Positions 30,590 through 43,078 of a stretch of 64,000 bases of DNA are shown here, piece after piece. Within the stretch, counting starts at the first letter, position 1. Every line of letters starts with the position of its first letter. The notes under the pieces are model-generated. The model saw nothing but the letters and a program-made list of their open reading frames with translations. It had not been told where the DNA came from and did no database searches. The DNA comes from Neofusicoccum parvum. Its lineage: Eukaryota; Ascomycota; Dothideomycetes; Botryosphaeriales; Botryosphaeriaceae. The translations under genes and the position numbers were made by a program. Location of the stretch: contig CP087218.1 in assembly GCA_020912385.1 (NCBI GenBank), forward strand, positions 868,001 to 932,000. Reading direction: 5' to 3'.

Positions 30590-31115
30590 ATGCCGCGCCA
30601 CTCAGACGCAACTTCTCTCAGCGCCGCCGTTTACTACTACACCTCCACCCTGACCTACGCCTTCTTCGCCGCCTCCGCCAGCATTCTGCTGCTCGCCCTC
30701 ATGCTGTACCCCACCGCCGTCCTGCGCTGGCTGCAGCGCAAGCGCTACCAGTATGAGGTCACCTTCTCGCTGTACATGCTTACGCCCACCGAGAAGTTCA
30801 TCTTCAGTACGCCTCCGCTCCGGCGGGCCCGCCCCCAGGCCAGCCACTAACACCGCCCCAGACTCCTTCGTGTTCCTCTTCGCCAGCATGATCGTCATCG
30901 CCGCGTCGCTGTACCTGCCCGAGCACATCTCGTTCCTCGTCAACCGCGCCGCCTACTACCTCGCCGGCGAGACTTCCGGCGCCTTCCCCGAGCCCACCAC
31001 CGCCCAGCACCTCGTCGAGACATCCGTCGCAGCCGCCAAGGCAACCGTAACAGCCGCCGCACACCAGGCACAGGAGCGCATCGTGGGCAACGGCGCCGGT
31101 GTGATGGAGCTGTAG
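30590..31115 (+). CDS. Small subunit of serine palmitoyltransferase-like protein
   Basis: Two exons, 30590-30806 and 30862-31115, phase 1; 156 aa. The core YEVTFSLYMLTPTEKFIF, then NSFVFLFASMIVIAASLYLP and EHISFLVNRAAYYL, has the layout of ssSPT/Tsc3-like proteins (a YMLxPWE-like turn between two short helices, then a membrane segment and a conserved P-[EQ]-H). These ER proteins bind and stimulate the LCB1/LCB2 heterodimer that condenses serine and palmitoyl-CoA. An additional hydrophobic N-terminal segment (TYAFFAASASILLLALML) and an Ala/Thr-rich C-terminus make it longer than animal ssSPT, as in other filamentous fungi. Confidence 0.78.
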
Positions 31116-31796
31116 GGCGTCCGGCCTCGTCGATTCAACGCGTTTTTGCATCGCTTCCCCAACAATTCGGCATCGTCGAAGGGCATGCGGGAGGCGTGGG
31201 CGTTCCGGTACACCCGAGTCCACTCCACGCGGATCCGGGGCATGCTTGTTGGAGCATGACTGTTACGAGTAAAGAGCGAAGAGCGAAGATTAGACTACAA
31301 TATTGTAATACTCGGCACCTGAAAGAGCTGGGGCTCGTTCGATTGGAAACTTGGGCGAACCGCAGCTTATTGCCTCATTAATACTTTGTTATCCTTCAGG
31401 AAACCAATTGCGCGTGATGCGTTGCGCCAACCAATTCATGTTTTACGAGTAGACGATGCTTTCCAAGTTCTCGTTGATTGTTATGACCAGAGACCAATGA
31501 GGACCGCGCTCTTCCGGCTCCATGCACCACTTTGTACGGGCTATCAGATTGGTCAAATTTTGGTCTGATCTGCAGCCTTCTATTCGCTCAGGAAATCCCT
31601 GCGGGAGGGCGTCAAATGCGAAAATTTATGGGACAATGAGAGGTAGGCCACGCGTGGGCTTGACGCCTAGAATAAGCTGCATGATGCTCAGCCACCCCAC
31701 CACATGCTCCGCCCCTCTTCTCGCCATGATTCTTCACGACGTCCTTCTCCAACTCCCCATCTGAGCTGGTCGAAAGCAAACAACAAATTCTCCGAC
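31116..31796. other. Intergenic upstream of the HET gene
   Basis: About 680 bp, AT-richer than its neighbours, with no credible ORF. The last part (31704-31796) is in frame with the HET ORF but reads low-complexity Ser/Pro/Arg, so I treat it as 5' UTR. Confidence 0.45.
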
Positions 31797-34226
31797 ATGG
31801 ACTGGGAAGCCTCGTTATGCGACCAATGCGCCTCAATTGGACAGGGCCCGTTGACGTTGTGTACATCAACGACGCTGGGCATCTCACGGCAAACCCAGCC
31901 ATTCAAAAATTGTGCTCTCTGCGGTGTTCTGGATGCGGTGAGCTGTGAGAAGCAAGCTGCTTCTCATAGATCAACTCTGACTGTCCAGTCAACTATAACC
32001 CACCCCACAGCACTGCCAGAGCCTCTTTCCAGCATCGTCTCGTCAACCTTCTACACCACAACTCCATCGGAAGATGACACCTCAGGCACGACCGGCGCCA
32101 TCGTTGAAATAGTCGGACCACCCGCCAGGGCAACTGCGCTACGCCAAACCCTATCCACGCTGCAAAACCCCCGCGTAGATTTCAAGAAGCTCAAGTCCTG
32201 GATCCACGAATGCTCACACGGCCACTTCGAATGCCGCGCCGGCGACGCCGAGCAACAGCGGCGAGCCATCGGCTCGATCCCCGGCATGCGGCTCATCGAC
32301 ACGACCACGCGCTCCATCTTCCGCATCGACAAAGCCCGCACCTACAAATACGCGGCGCTATCGTACGTCTGGGGTCAGGGAGAGAGCCCAGCGGCCGAGC
32401 ACGGCGCGGGGGCGCTGCCACCCCGGCTGCCCCGGACGATCGAGGACGCGCTCGAGGCGACCAGGCGGCTGGGGGTGCGGTACCTGTGGGTGGACCGGTA
32501 CTGCATCCGGCAGTGCATCCCGGAGGAGAAGGCGGCGCAGGTCGCGCTGATGCACGCCATCTTCCGCAACGCGTGGGTGACGCTGATCGCGGCCGCGGGC
32601 GACGGGCCCGACCACGGCCTGCCCGGCGTGGGGGCCACGCCCAGGCGGCCGCAGCCACACGCCGTCGTCGGCGGCAGGCTGTTCGTCGCAAAGTACCCGC
32701 ATCCGACGAGGCTGCTGGAGCGGACGCGGTGGGCGACGAGGGGCTGGACGTACCAGGAGGCTGTGCTGTCGAGGCGGAGGATCGCGTTTGCGGATGAGGT
32801 GGTGTATTTCGAGTGCGATGGGCAGGCGAGCTGCGAGGGCGTCGACGAGCCGTTGCTCCAGCTTCTGCCTTCCGCTGTGGAGCGTCAGAAGGAGATACCA
32901 CGGCCCTGCTCGAACTCCCGTCTGCGGCGCCCGACCGCGTACCTACGCCCTGCGGCAGCTCATGAGGTCGATGGGCGGAGGCGACAGGAGGTGAATGCCA
33001 GTCGACGACGAACGCGGGATCTCATTCGGAGAGGAGTGCGAGTCCCGCAACCCGCGGGCAACATGGCTCTGACGCTGCAAAGCCGTGTCAACGGTGGGCT
33101 AAGCAAGATCACCACGACCAAGCGGCGCGCTGCGGACGTTTGGCAGCACATCGCCGAGTTCTCAAAGCGCGAGCTCTCGTTCGAGGAGGACCGGCTCAAC
33201 GGCATGCTTGGGATATTCCACGGGCTGGAGGAGGACGGCCGTTGGCAATCTCAATGGGACGGCGGCTCCCACATCAACGTCCTCCACGACAACGGCAAGA
33301 CGAAACCCATCCCAGCCGCCAAAGAGCGCGACGAGTGGGCGGAGGTCACACGGTCCCGTGATCTGGCCCGCAAGTGGCGCCTCAAAGAGGAGGCGACGTT
33401 GTACTGGCCCTCCGTGTTCGGCGAGCCTGACTATCGCTATGACGCCTGGCAGCTCGGCGAACGCACCCTGGAGAACTCCCTCGTCGGCAACGTCTGGGGC
33501 ATCCCGATCCTGTCTTCATCTCCTTCCGGCGGCAGTTACAGCATCGACTGGACTGCCGGCCTCCTCTCGTCCCTCTGCTGGTCTCTCACCGGCCCGTCTC
33601 CGGGACGCCGCTGCCCGGACCTCTTCCCAAGCTGGTCTTGGCTGGGCTGGTGCGGCGTTGTGGACGAATCCATCGGCTCGAACGCCACGAGGTTTTCGCC
33701 GCGCGGGGTTGGGGATGGTGAAGGCGCGGAGACGCGGATCAGAGTTGAGCTGAGGAGTGGTGAGTTGACGGAGATTGAGCTGTACGGCGAGACGACGCTG
33801 AATGACAGATGGAATTTCGCGCCGTTGTCGAAGTTTTTGGTCATCGAGGGATTCGTAACAAGTGCCAGGTTAGTGATGTGTGGTGGGGTGGAGAGGTGGA
33901 GGGCCATACTAGAGGGAGAGGTAGATGGAGAACAGGCGGCTATCGGGTCTGATGCATTGTTGACGAGAGATGTCTTGCCTGGAAGTGAATTTGCGAGGAA
34001 GTTGGTGAAGAAGCAATGGGAGGGTTTGATATTGAGAGAATGTGGCGGCAGCGTTTCGGTGCTATTGCTCCAGGCGAGAGAGGGTTATGCAGAGAGGCTT
34101 GGGCTTTTGCGCTTAAGTGGACGTTGGGCGATGGACAGTAAAGGGGGAGAGTACTGGCTCCAGGGCAAAGTTGATGCCATGAGCTACATGCTCCCAGTAA
34201 GAAGAAGGAGGCTCAGACTTGGGTGA
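31797..34226 (+). CDS. HET-domain (heterokaryon incompatibility) protein
   Basis: A single-exon 809-aa ORF starting MDWEASLCDQCASI; an in-frame ATG 93 bp upstream is less likely. The HET domain (PF06985 type) lies at about 184-360 with its hallmarks: YAALSYVWG, LPRTIEDALEATRRLGVRYL then WVDRYCI, IFRNAWVTLIAAAGDGPDHG and RGWTYQEAVLSRRRI, then VVYFEC. An N-terminal Cys-containing segment (CDQC...CALC) and GHFEC occur as in many HET proteins. HET domains trigger growth arrest or cell death when partner alleles differ or an NLR is activated. No frameshift or stop was seen. It contains no amyloid motif of the type found at 1-9 kb, so no direct link is claimed. Confidence 0.88.
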   Translation: MDWEASLCDQCASIGQGPLTLCTSTTLGISRQTQPFKNCALCGVLDAVSCEKQAASHRSTLTVQSTITHPTALPEPLSSIVSSTFYTTTPSEDDTSGTTGAIVEIVGPPARATALRQTLSTLQNPRVDFKKLKSWIHECSHGHFECRAGDAEQQRRAIGSIPGMRLIDTTTRSIFRIDKARTYKYAALSYVWGQGESPAAEHGAGALPPRLPRTIEDALEATRRLGVRYLWVDRYCIRQCIPEEKAAQVALMHAIFRNAWVTLIAAAGDGPDHGLPGVGATPRRPQPHAVVGGRLFVAKYPHPTRLLERTRWATRGWTYQEAVLSRRRIAFADEVVYFECDGQASCEGVDEPLLQLLPSAVERQKEIPRPCSNSRLRRPTAYLRPAAAHEVDGRRRQEVNASRRRTRDLIRRGVRVPQPAGNMALTLQSRVNGGLSKITTTKRRAADVWQHIAEFSKRELSFEEDRLNGMLGIFHGLEEDGRWQSQWDGGSHINVLHDNGKTKPIPAAKERDEWAEVTRSRDLARKWRLKEEATLYWPSVFGEPDYRYDAWQLGERTLENSLVGNVWGIPILSSSPSGGSYSIDWTAGLLSSLCWSLTGPSPGRRCPDLFPSWSWLGWCGVVDESIGSNATRFSPRGVGDGEGAETRIRVELRSGELTEIELYGETTLNDRWNFAPLSKFLVIEGFVTSARLVMCGGVERWRAILEGEVDGEQAAIGSDALLTRDVLPGSEFARKLVKKQWEGLILRECGGSVSVLLLQAREGYAERLGLLRLSGRWAMDSKGGEYWLQGKVDAMSYMLPVRRRRLRLG

Positions 34227-34879
34227 GGTTGGTCATTTTGACCGTGGAAGTACAACATCCAACGCAAACATAGACTTTAGCAATGGTTTACATGTAGTAA
34301 TTTAGCCACTCGATATCCACAACGACCCATAGTAGACCCGATCCAGGGACCAAAAGAGCAAAACTATCGGCGCCCGTCACATCTTATGGTTGACTGGGCA
34401 TTTTCTGATAGAAAAGGCTCTAGGAAGGAGCGCCTTTTTTTTTTTTGCGTGGTCATTGCCACTTGTGTGCCTCGAACCCCGTTCCTCCTCGGGTTTATGC
34501 CAGAAACGTCTGTGTAGGCTTCTCTAGGCGTGTTTTGACTAACGCCGGCGTTATGATTACGCTCTTCACTACGTCAGGATCTGGCGGGCTACACTATACC
34601 TGGTACTGTGCCTGCTGGGTATTTATACCACAGACTAGGCTAAAACTCGCGGGCAGACCTGGACGAATCCTTTTACCTTTCTGGATGTGCCTTGTACCTT
34701 CCATAGCTCCTCTCAACATTAATAATGCGTCTTGCTTTTTAGTCAGACCTTGCCATACGATTTCAATATTCCGAAAACTATTGTCATCATTGATAGCATC
34801 GGTATTTGCATCTACAAATCGGTCATCGCCGTGAATCTACCCAGTTCATATACACATAATATCCTGACTCCCGCTACAT
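34227..34879. other. Intergenic between convergent HET and clpX genes
   Basis: 653 bp of AT-richer sequence with a T run at 34436-34446. Only short ORFs; probably two 3' UTRs. Confidence 0.5.
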
Positions 34880-36820
34880 CTACGCATAACCAGCCTCCGC
34901 TCTCCTGTATTGCTCAAAACTACTGACCCTCTGAGCCTCCTCATCGGCCTTCTCTCCACTTGTCTCTCTCCGCCAGTCCTCCTCCTCTTTGTCTAGTAGT
35001 GCCTGAAAGCGCTGTTGTTGCCCGCGGCTTACATACGTCAGCGGCCTCTTCCTCTGTGCGGCCTCCCTCGTCACAAGGACATGCTTCGTAGTGCTTCCGG
35101 GACACTCATACTGTGCCTCACCCAGTAGACGCTCCATCACGGTGCGCAGTCCACGGGCACCAGTAGCCATCTTCGACGCCTGCTTGGCAATCTCGCGCAG
35201 AGCCGGGGATGTGAACTTGAGCTCAATACCAGAGAGGGAAAAGAGCTGCTCGTACTGCTTTACGAGAGAATTGCGAGGCTCAGTCAGCACGCGCACGAGG
35301 GCTTCCTCGTCAAGAGAGGAGAGCGCGCATGAGATGGGGATGCGGCCAATGAGCTCTGGGATCATGCCGTATTTCTGCAGGTCGGCGGGCTCGACAAGAT
35401 CGAGGGTATTAAGGGAAGCTTGAGAGGAGGATCCTGAGGTCGAGGCGTCTGGGGTGTAGAAGGGGACGTGCTTGCGGAAAAGAGCCTCGTCTCCCTTGAG
35501 ATTGGTGTCGAACGATAATGTCTCGGGATTGGATGCACGAACTGGCGCACCAAAGCCGATGCTGCCCTTCGAGATGCGGTCGAGGATCATCTTGTGAAGT
35601 CCAATAAAGGCGCCCGTACAGATGAAGAGGATGTTGTCAGTGCGAACGTTGAAAACTTCGCCCTTGGGAGATGGAGGCTGGCCCATGTTCATGCCCGCGC
35701 CCCCCGGCCCACCTGGGCCGCTACCGCCAGGACTGTAGGTGAAGCCTGATGCGCTGCTGCCCGGGCCTTTCCCACCACCTCCCCCACGCTCTGGCTTGGC
35801 TTGTACTTGTAGTGTTGTCCCCTCGATGATCTTTAGAAGCGCCTGTTGCACGCCTTCTCCGCTAACGTCCTTGCCGTGGCTGACTTTGGCCGTTGCAATC
35901 TTGTCTATCTCGTCCAGAACAATTATGCCCCGCTCCGCAGCCGCCACATCATAATTCGCCGCAGCCAGTAACCGTTGGACGCAAACTTCTGCATCCTCGC
36001 CAATGTAGCCGGCCTGTGTAAAAGGGGTACAGTCGGACATGCTGAACGGTACTTCGAGCACGCGGGCGAGTGTCTTTGCCATAAGTGTTTTCCCGACACC
36101 CGACGGACCCAGCAAAAGTATGTTTGACTTCTCAATGGTCATGGGGCTGTTGTCAACGATTGGCTCGGCGCCCAAGGCCGGGGGCGAGCGGGGCGGCGGC
36201 GCGGGAGAGTCAGGAGGGTGCTGGGTTTCAGCATCCCAGACATTTATTGTGCGTTGCTGGCCCGGGAACTCATCTGCAAAATCTTGTGTCAGTACGGCGC
36301 CAGAGGTCGTCCACCTTGGCCGGTGAGTACCTTCGACCGGATGCCGATGCACCATCTCCCGCCGCGCCTGCTGGGCCAGGTGCTCCTGCTCCTCCTCGTC
36401 GAGCCTCTCGAGCTCTTGTATGCGCTGGTAATGGTTGTAGACGGCAACGCTCAGCACCTTCTTTGCACGCTCCTGGCCAACGACGAACTGATCCAGATGG
36501 TGTTTGAGCGCCTTCGGGGTTACCCGAGGGGCGCCGACGATGCTGGCGCCGCCCAGCGGGCCGCCAGTGGGCTGGCCGGGCTCATAGATGCCGGTGAAGC
36601 CCTGGCTGGAGAAGTCGGAGCGGCTGTACTGGCCAGACGAGCACTGCGATGCGGAGGTCGTGAATGCGCGGCCTACGGCGTACAGGGCCAGATAGGACGA
36701 GCGGGCCTGTGGCGAAATTGTGATGCTGAACCCGGCAGCGAGCGTCATCGTGGGCATTGCGCCGGCAGCGCCTGCTGGATCTACAGGCTGCCGATTCCTG
36801 CTCAGAAAATTGGGGAGCAC
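34880..36820 (-). CDS. Mitochondrial ClpX-type AAA+ unfoldase
   Basis: Two exons, 36820-36331 and 36273-34880, separated by a 57-nt intron (GTACTCACC...GTACTGACAC...TTTTGCAG), phase 1; 627 aa. The intron is stop-free and a multiple of three, so the unspliced frame (646 aa) is also open, but its splice signals are good. The N-terminus is a mitochondrial presequence. ClpX features: [20 protein letters not shown], Walker A in [17 protein letters not shown] (about 218), [12 protein letters not shown], Walker [10 protein letters not shown] (about 280), sensor region [14 protein letters not shown] and C-terminal [12 protein letters not shown]. The bacterial zinc-binding domain is absent, as usual for fungal Mcx1. 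A Gly-rich insert separates the AAA+ halves. It unfolds matrix proteins and supports heme synthesis in yeast. Confidence 0.93.
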   Translation of the reverse strand: MLPNFLSRNRQPVDPAGAAGAMPTMTLAAGFSITISPQARSSYLALYAVGRAFTTSASQCSSGQYSRSDFSSQGFTGIYEPGQPTGGPLGGASIVGAPRVTPKALKHHLDQFVVGQERAKKVLSVAVYNHYQRIQELERLDEEEQEHLAQQARREMVHRHPVEGTHRPRWTTSGAVLTQDFADEFPGQQRTINVWDAETQHPPDSPAPPPRSPPALGAEPIVDNSPMTIEKSNILLLGPSGVGKTLMAKTLARVLEVPFSMSDCTPFTQAGYIGEDAEVCVQRLLAAANYDVAAAERGIIVLDEIDKIATAKVSHGKDVSGEGVQQALLKIIEGTTLQVQAKPERGGGGGKGPGSSASGFTYSPGGSGPGGPGGAGMNMGQPPSPKGEVFNVRTDNILFICTGAFIGLHKMILDRISKGSIGFGAPVRASNPETLSFDTNLKGDEALFRKHVPFYTPDASTSGSSSQASLNTLDLVEPADLQKYGMIPELIGRIPISCALSSLDEEALVRVLTEPRNSLVKQYEQLFSLSGIELKFTSPALREIAKQASKMATGARGLRTVMERLLGEAQYECPGSTTKHVLVTREAAQRKRPLTYVSRGQQQRFQALLDKEEEDWRRETSGEKADEEAQRVSSFEQYRRAEAGYA

Positions 36821-37496
36821 CTCCGCGCGTGATGTGTTGTCTCTAGCTCATCGCAGAGCGCGGCTGGCTTGCCTGAGTCAAGCTTGGCGGGGTGTCGGGG
36901 GGCGCGGCGGAGATAAGCGGGCGCGGCAGGCAGAGCGCGCAACGGGGCGGCCGGGACGTGGTTGGGACGGACGCCAGGACAGCCACCGCTGGGGGCAACA
37001 CGGCAGGGCAGCGCTTGGGGGACAAGAGGGTGTAGGAGGCGGCTCAGGGCTGAGGTGTTGAGCGCGTGTTCCGTCATCGGCGGCGCCTGAAGCTCGGGGG
37101 CGTCAGCGGCCCTCCGCAGCCTGGGGCGCGTCCAAGCTCCCTCCAGGCGGGGGCCTAGCTGCATGCAGCCTTAGCTCGCGTCTCGCGTATGACGTTGAGG
37201 CGATGTTTGCACCCGCCGCGGGCGCGTTGCGAAATGCTGCAGCTGCGCCAGCGCAAGGAGGGGAAGACTGGGTGGAGAGTGGAGAGAGAGCCACGCTGGG
37301 CCCCGCACACGCCATGGATTATAAGCTCTAGCCCTCTCTTCCATTCGCCATGCGCGCTGTGACGCGAAACGCCTACCCTCCAGGTTCGCTATCGCATCGA
37401 GGCGCCTGTTTGCCTGCCCGCCGCCCAACTCTCAACGCCTTTTAAGACCGCCACCCCCAGCCCTTCCACAGATTCTTCTGCCCCAATCCTCCCACC
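36821..37496. other. Divergent promoter: clpX / glycogen branching enzyme
   Basis: 676 bp, GC-rich. A TATA-like TTATAAGC at 37319-37326 precedes the branching-enzyme start by about 170 bp. ORFs here are composition artefacts. Confidence 0.45.
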
Positions 37497-39966
37497 ATGG
37501 ACACCAATAACGCTTCTGACAACTCCGTCCTGGGCGAGTCCGCCGGCAACCTGCCGTCCGACGGCACCGGTAAGGAATTGCTGCGCCCTGCCCGCATTAC
37601 TCGCGGTGTGCTGATCTCGCCAGGCATCGTCTCGCTCGACCCATGGCTCTCGCCGTTCAAGGACGGTCTGAAAAGCCGCTACAGCAAGGCCCAGCAGTGG
37701 ATCAAGTCCATTGACGAGCACGAGGGCGGTCTGGAGAAGTTTTCAAGGGTACCCTTCCCAGCCCACCCGTCCTGCCTTGACTGGCCCGACTGATCGCCTG
37801 TGTGCAGGGTTACGAGAAATTCGGAATTCATGTGAACAATGACAACTCCATCACATACCGGGAGTGGGCGCCCAGCGCGCTGCGCGCATACTTCATTGGC
37901 GATTTCAGTATGTCCACCCCTTGCCGGAGCTCCAGCAACTGCGACTGACACAGCACCAAGACGACTGGAACCGCGATTCCCATGAGATGACCAAAAATGA
38001 GTTCGGTGTCTTCGAGATCACTCTTCCCGCGAAGGATGGCCAGCCTGCCATTCCTCATGATTCCAAAATCAAGGTAGGATCGACTCGTCACCACTATCAC
38101 GAACAGGTGCTGACAGTCCACACTAGATCTCGCTCGTGGTCCCCAATGACCATGCGAGACAGGAGCGTGTCCCTGCATGGATCACCCGAGTCACCCAAGA
38201 GCTCTCCGTGTCGCCCGTGTACGATGCCAGATTCTGGAACCCTCCGAAGGAACAGAGATACGTCTTCAAGAACCAGAGGCCTAAGAAGCCTGAAAGTCTG
38301 CGGATCTACGAGGCACACGTGGGCATCTCCTCGCCGGAGGCCAAGGTTGCGACATACAAGGAGTTCACAACGAATGTTCTGCCGCGCATTCACCACCTGG
38401 GCTACAATGCCATTCAGCTGATGGCTATCATGGAGCACGCATACTATGCAAGCTTTGGATACCAGATCAACAGCTTCTTCGCAGCGAGCAGTCGTTATGG
38501 CGCACCAGATGAACTCAAGGAGCTCATCGATACGGCACACGGCATGGGCATCACTGTCCTGTTGGATGTGGTTCACAGCCACGCCTCGAAGAACGTGCTA
38601 GACGGCCTCAACATGTTTGATGGCAGTGACCATTGCTATTTCCATGAAGGTGGAAAGGGACGCCATGATCTGTGGGATAGCAGGCTGTTCAACTACGGAA
38701 ACCATGAAGTCTTGCGATTCCTTTTGAGCAATCTTCGCTTCTGGATGGAAGAATACCAATTCGACGGTTTCCGCTTTGATGGAGTCACGAGCATGCTCTA
38801 CACCCATCACGGCATTGGAACGTAAGTTTACCTCCTCCGTCTGCTCATACTTTTTTGTTAACACACGCAGTGGCTTTTCCGGAGGCTACCACGAATACTT
38901 CGGTGACAAGGTGGACGAGGAAGGTGTCGTGTACCTGATGCTCGCGAACGAGATGATCCACCAGCTGTATCCGACTGCCATCACGATTGCAGAGGATGTG
39001 TCTGGTATGCCTGGTCTGTGCGTTGCGCTGTCACTTGGTGGCATTGGCTTCGACTACAGACTGGCAATGGCCATCCCCGATTTGTACATCAAGTGGCTGA
39101 AGGAGAAGCAAGATATCGATTGGGACATGAGTGCCTTGACCTGGACTCTGACCAACCGCCGACACGGAGAGAAGACGATTGCGTATGCTGAGAGTCACGA
39201 TCAAGCGTAAGTTTTATCAGACTCAAACTCGTAAAGCACGACTAATCCATTCTAGGCTTGTCGGCGATAAGTCGATTCTCATGTGGTTGTGTGACGCACA
39301 GCTGTACACCAACATGTCAGTTCTTACAGAGTTGACGCCTGTCATCGACCGCGGTTTGTCGTTGCACAAGATGATCCGCCTGATCACTCACGGGCTGGGT
39401 GGCGAGGGCTACCTCAACTTTGAGGGCAACGAGTTTGGTCACCCCGAGTGGTTGGACTTCCCGCGTGAAGGGAACGGTAACAGTTTCCATTACGCGCGCC
39501 GTCAGTTCAACCTCGTGGATGACCATCTTCTCCGCTACCGCTTCCTCAATGAGTTCGACAGCAAGATGCAATGGACGGAGGAGAAGTACGGCTGGCTCCA
39601 CGCTCCCCAAGCATACATCAGCTTGAAGCACGACTCCGACAAGGTCGTTGTGTTTGAGCGCGGTGGCCTGCTCTGGATCTTCAACTTCCACCCAAGCAGC
39701 AGCTTCACAGACTACCGCGTGGGCGTCGAGCAGGAGGGTACGTACAGGATTGTGATCAACACCGACTCGAAGGACTTCGGCGGACACGGCAACATCAGCG
39801 AGGAGACAAGGTTCTTCACGACGCCGTTCAGCTGGAACAACAGGAAGAACTTCCTGCAGGTGTATATTCCGTCTAGGACGGCGATCGTAAGTGCTCTCGA
39901 AAACACCAATGCGGACACGATCCGGGCTAACAAGGGCAGGTCTTGGCGCTCGAAAGTACTTTGTAG
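37497..39966 (+). CDS. GLC3: 1,4-alpha-glucan (glycogen) branching enzyme
   Basis: Seven exons: 37497-37748, 37808-37907, 37961-38073, 38127-38821, 38871-39206, 39256-39886, 39940-39966; 717 aa, close to the usual ~700. The CBM48 region contains [20 protein letters not shown] (across an intron). The GH13 barrel shows [20 protein letters not shown], the nucleophile Asp in [10 protein letters not shown], the acid/base Glu in ITIAEDVSG and [34 protein letters not shown] and the C-terminal beta domain follow. It cuts alpha-1,4 chains and rejoins them as alpha-1,6 branches in cytosolic glycogen. All motifs are intact. The last exon encodes only VLALESTL. Confidence 0.95.
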
Positions 39967-40424
39967 AGGCAAAAATCGGGCGTGTGGAGATGGTGTGACG
40001 CGAATGGCAGGCTGTCGCAAGGACGTGAGGGGGCGGCAGGGAACGGGTGTAGAATAGCCAGAATGACATGCTGCCCCAGGCGCTCGCCGTGCACGTGACT
40101 TGGGCGTCGATAACGAATGACGCGGGCTGTGCAATGATGGACGTGAAGGCTAAGAGCAGCGACTCAGCAGCCCGCGCGATTGATGAGTGCGCGAATCGCC
40201 TGCGGTGCACGGCAGACGCAGCGCAGCGCGCGGCTCGCGGTGCGTTAAGGACGGCTGTTGGGGTCCGGCGTTCGGCGGCGCAGGTCACTGGACCAGTGGC
40301 CTGTGCCCGCCTCGGAGAATCTCGCTCGCAGTGAAGTTGCACCTCGACCGTCTCCCAGACGAGCTTCCCTTTCTCCCATCCACCTCTCCACTCCCATCTA
40401 CCCTGCCCTCCGACATCTTGCAGA
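39967..40424. other. Intergenic before ATP synthase beta
   Basis: 458 bp containing the branching-enzyme 3' end and the ATP2 promoter/5' UTR; the pyrimidine-rich stretch at 40345-40420 fits a highly expressed fungal promoter. Confidence 0.5.
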
Positions 40425-42423
<1,999 letters not shown>

Positions 42424-43078
42424 ACGAGTGCATCGAGCCACGGGGGAAGGGAGTGACAATTTCTGCCACACATGGAGATAAGCGCCGGATGGATGGATGG
42501 GGGGACTTTCGAAGCCGTTGTTAGAAAAGACAAGGGCCAGACTTTCCCAGCAATGCATTTTTGATTTTGTGTACAGAAAAGGGGATGAACGGAGGACATC
42601 TGGCGTCTCTCATGTGCCTCTTGGCGTGTAATCCTAAAGCTGAAGATCCTCGTACCATCTCGAATTATCCCCTTGCATATAAAAGTGTGGTCAACTTTAC
42701 AGAAGTGAATTGCCTAGGCTAGATTGCGATTTGAGAAGACACCTATTTCGAGACAATTAGGCTATAGGATGTAAAAGGTGGCTAAGCAATGATATCATAA
42801 ATTTAGGTGTGCCCTGTTGTTGATATTGGTGATGCTCATCTCTTCATCCCGCTACCAACTACAAATCCAACGGTTCATCAATTGGAGTCAGAAAGCTCGC
42901 CGGACATCCTGTTCGTGAAACCATCTTTCCCGCCTTTTCCTTCAAGAACAGCCACCGCTATTCCCAAAGTCATCCCATCCACGACCGCATCGTAGGCACA
43001 ACCTCGATCCCGCACTCTCCCATTTCCCATTCTTCCTCTCTTCTCTTCACTCTCCACCGCCCCTCGAGGACGCAGACC
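42424..43078. other. Intergenic between convergent ATP2 and CENP-I genes
   Basis: 655 bp of 3' UTR-like sequence with GATGGATG repeats near 42488. No gene seen. Confidence 0.5.
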
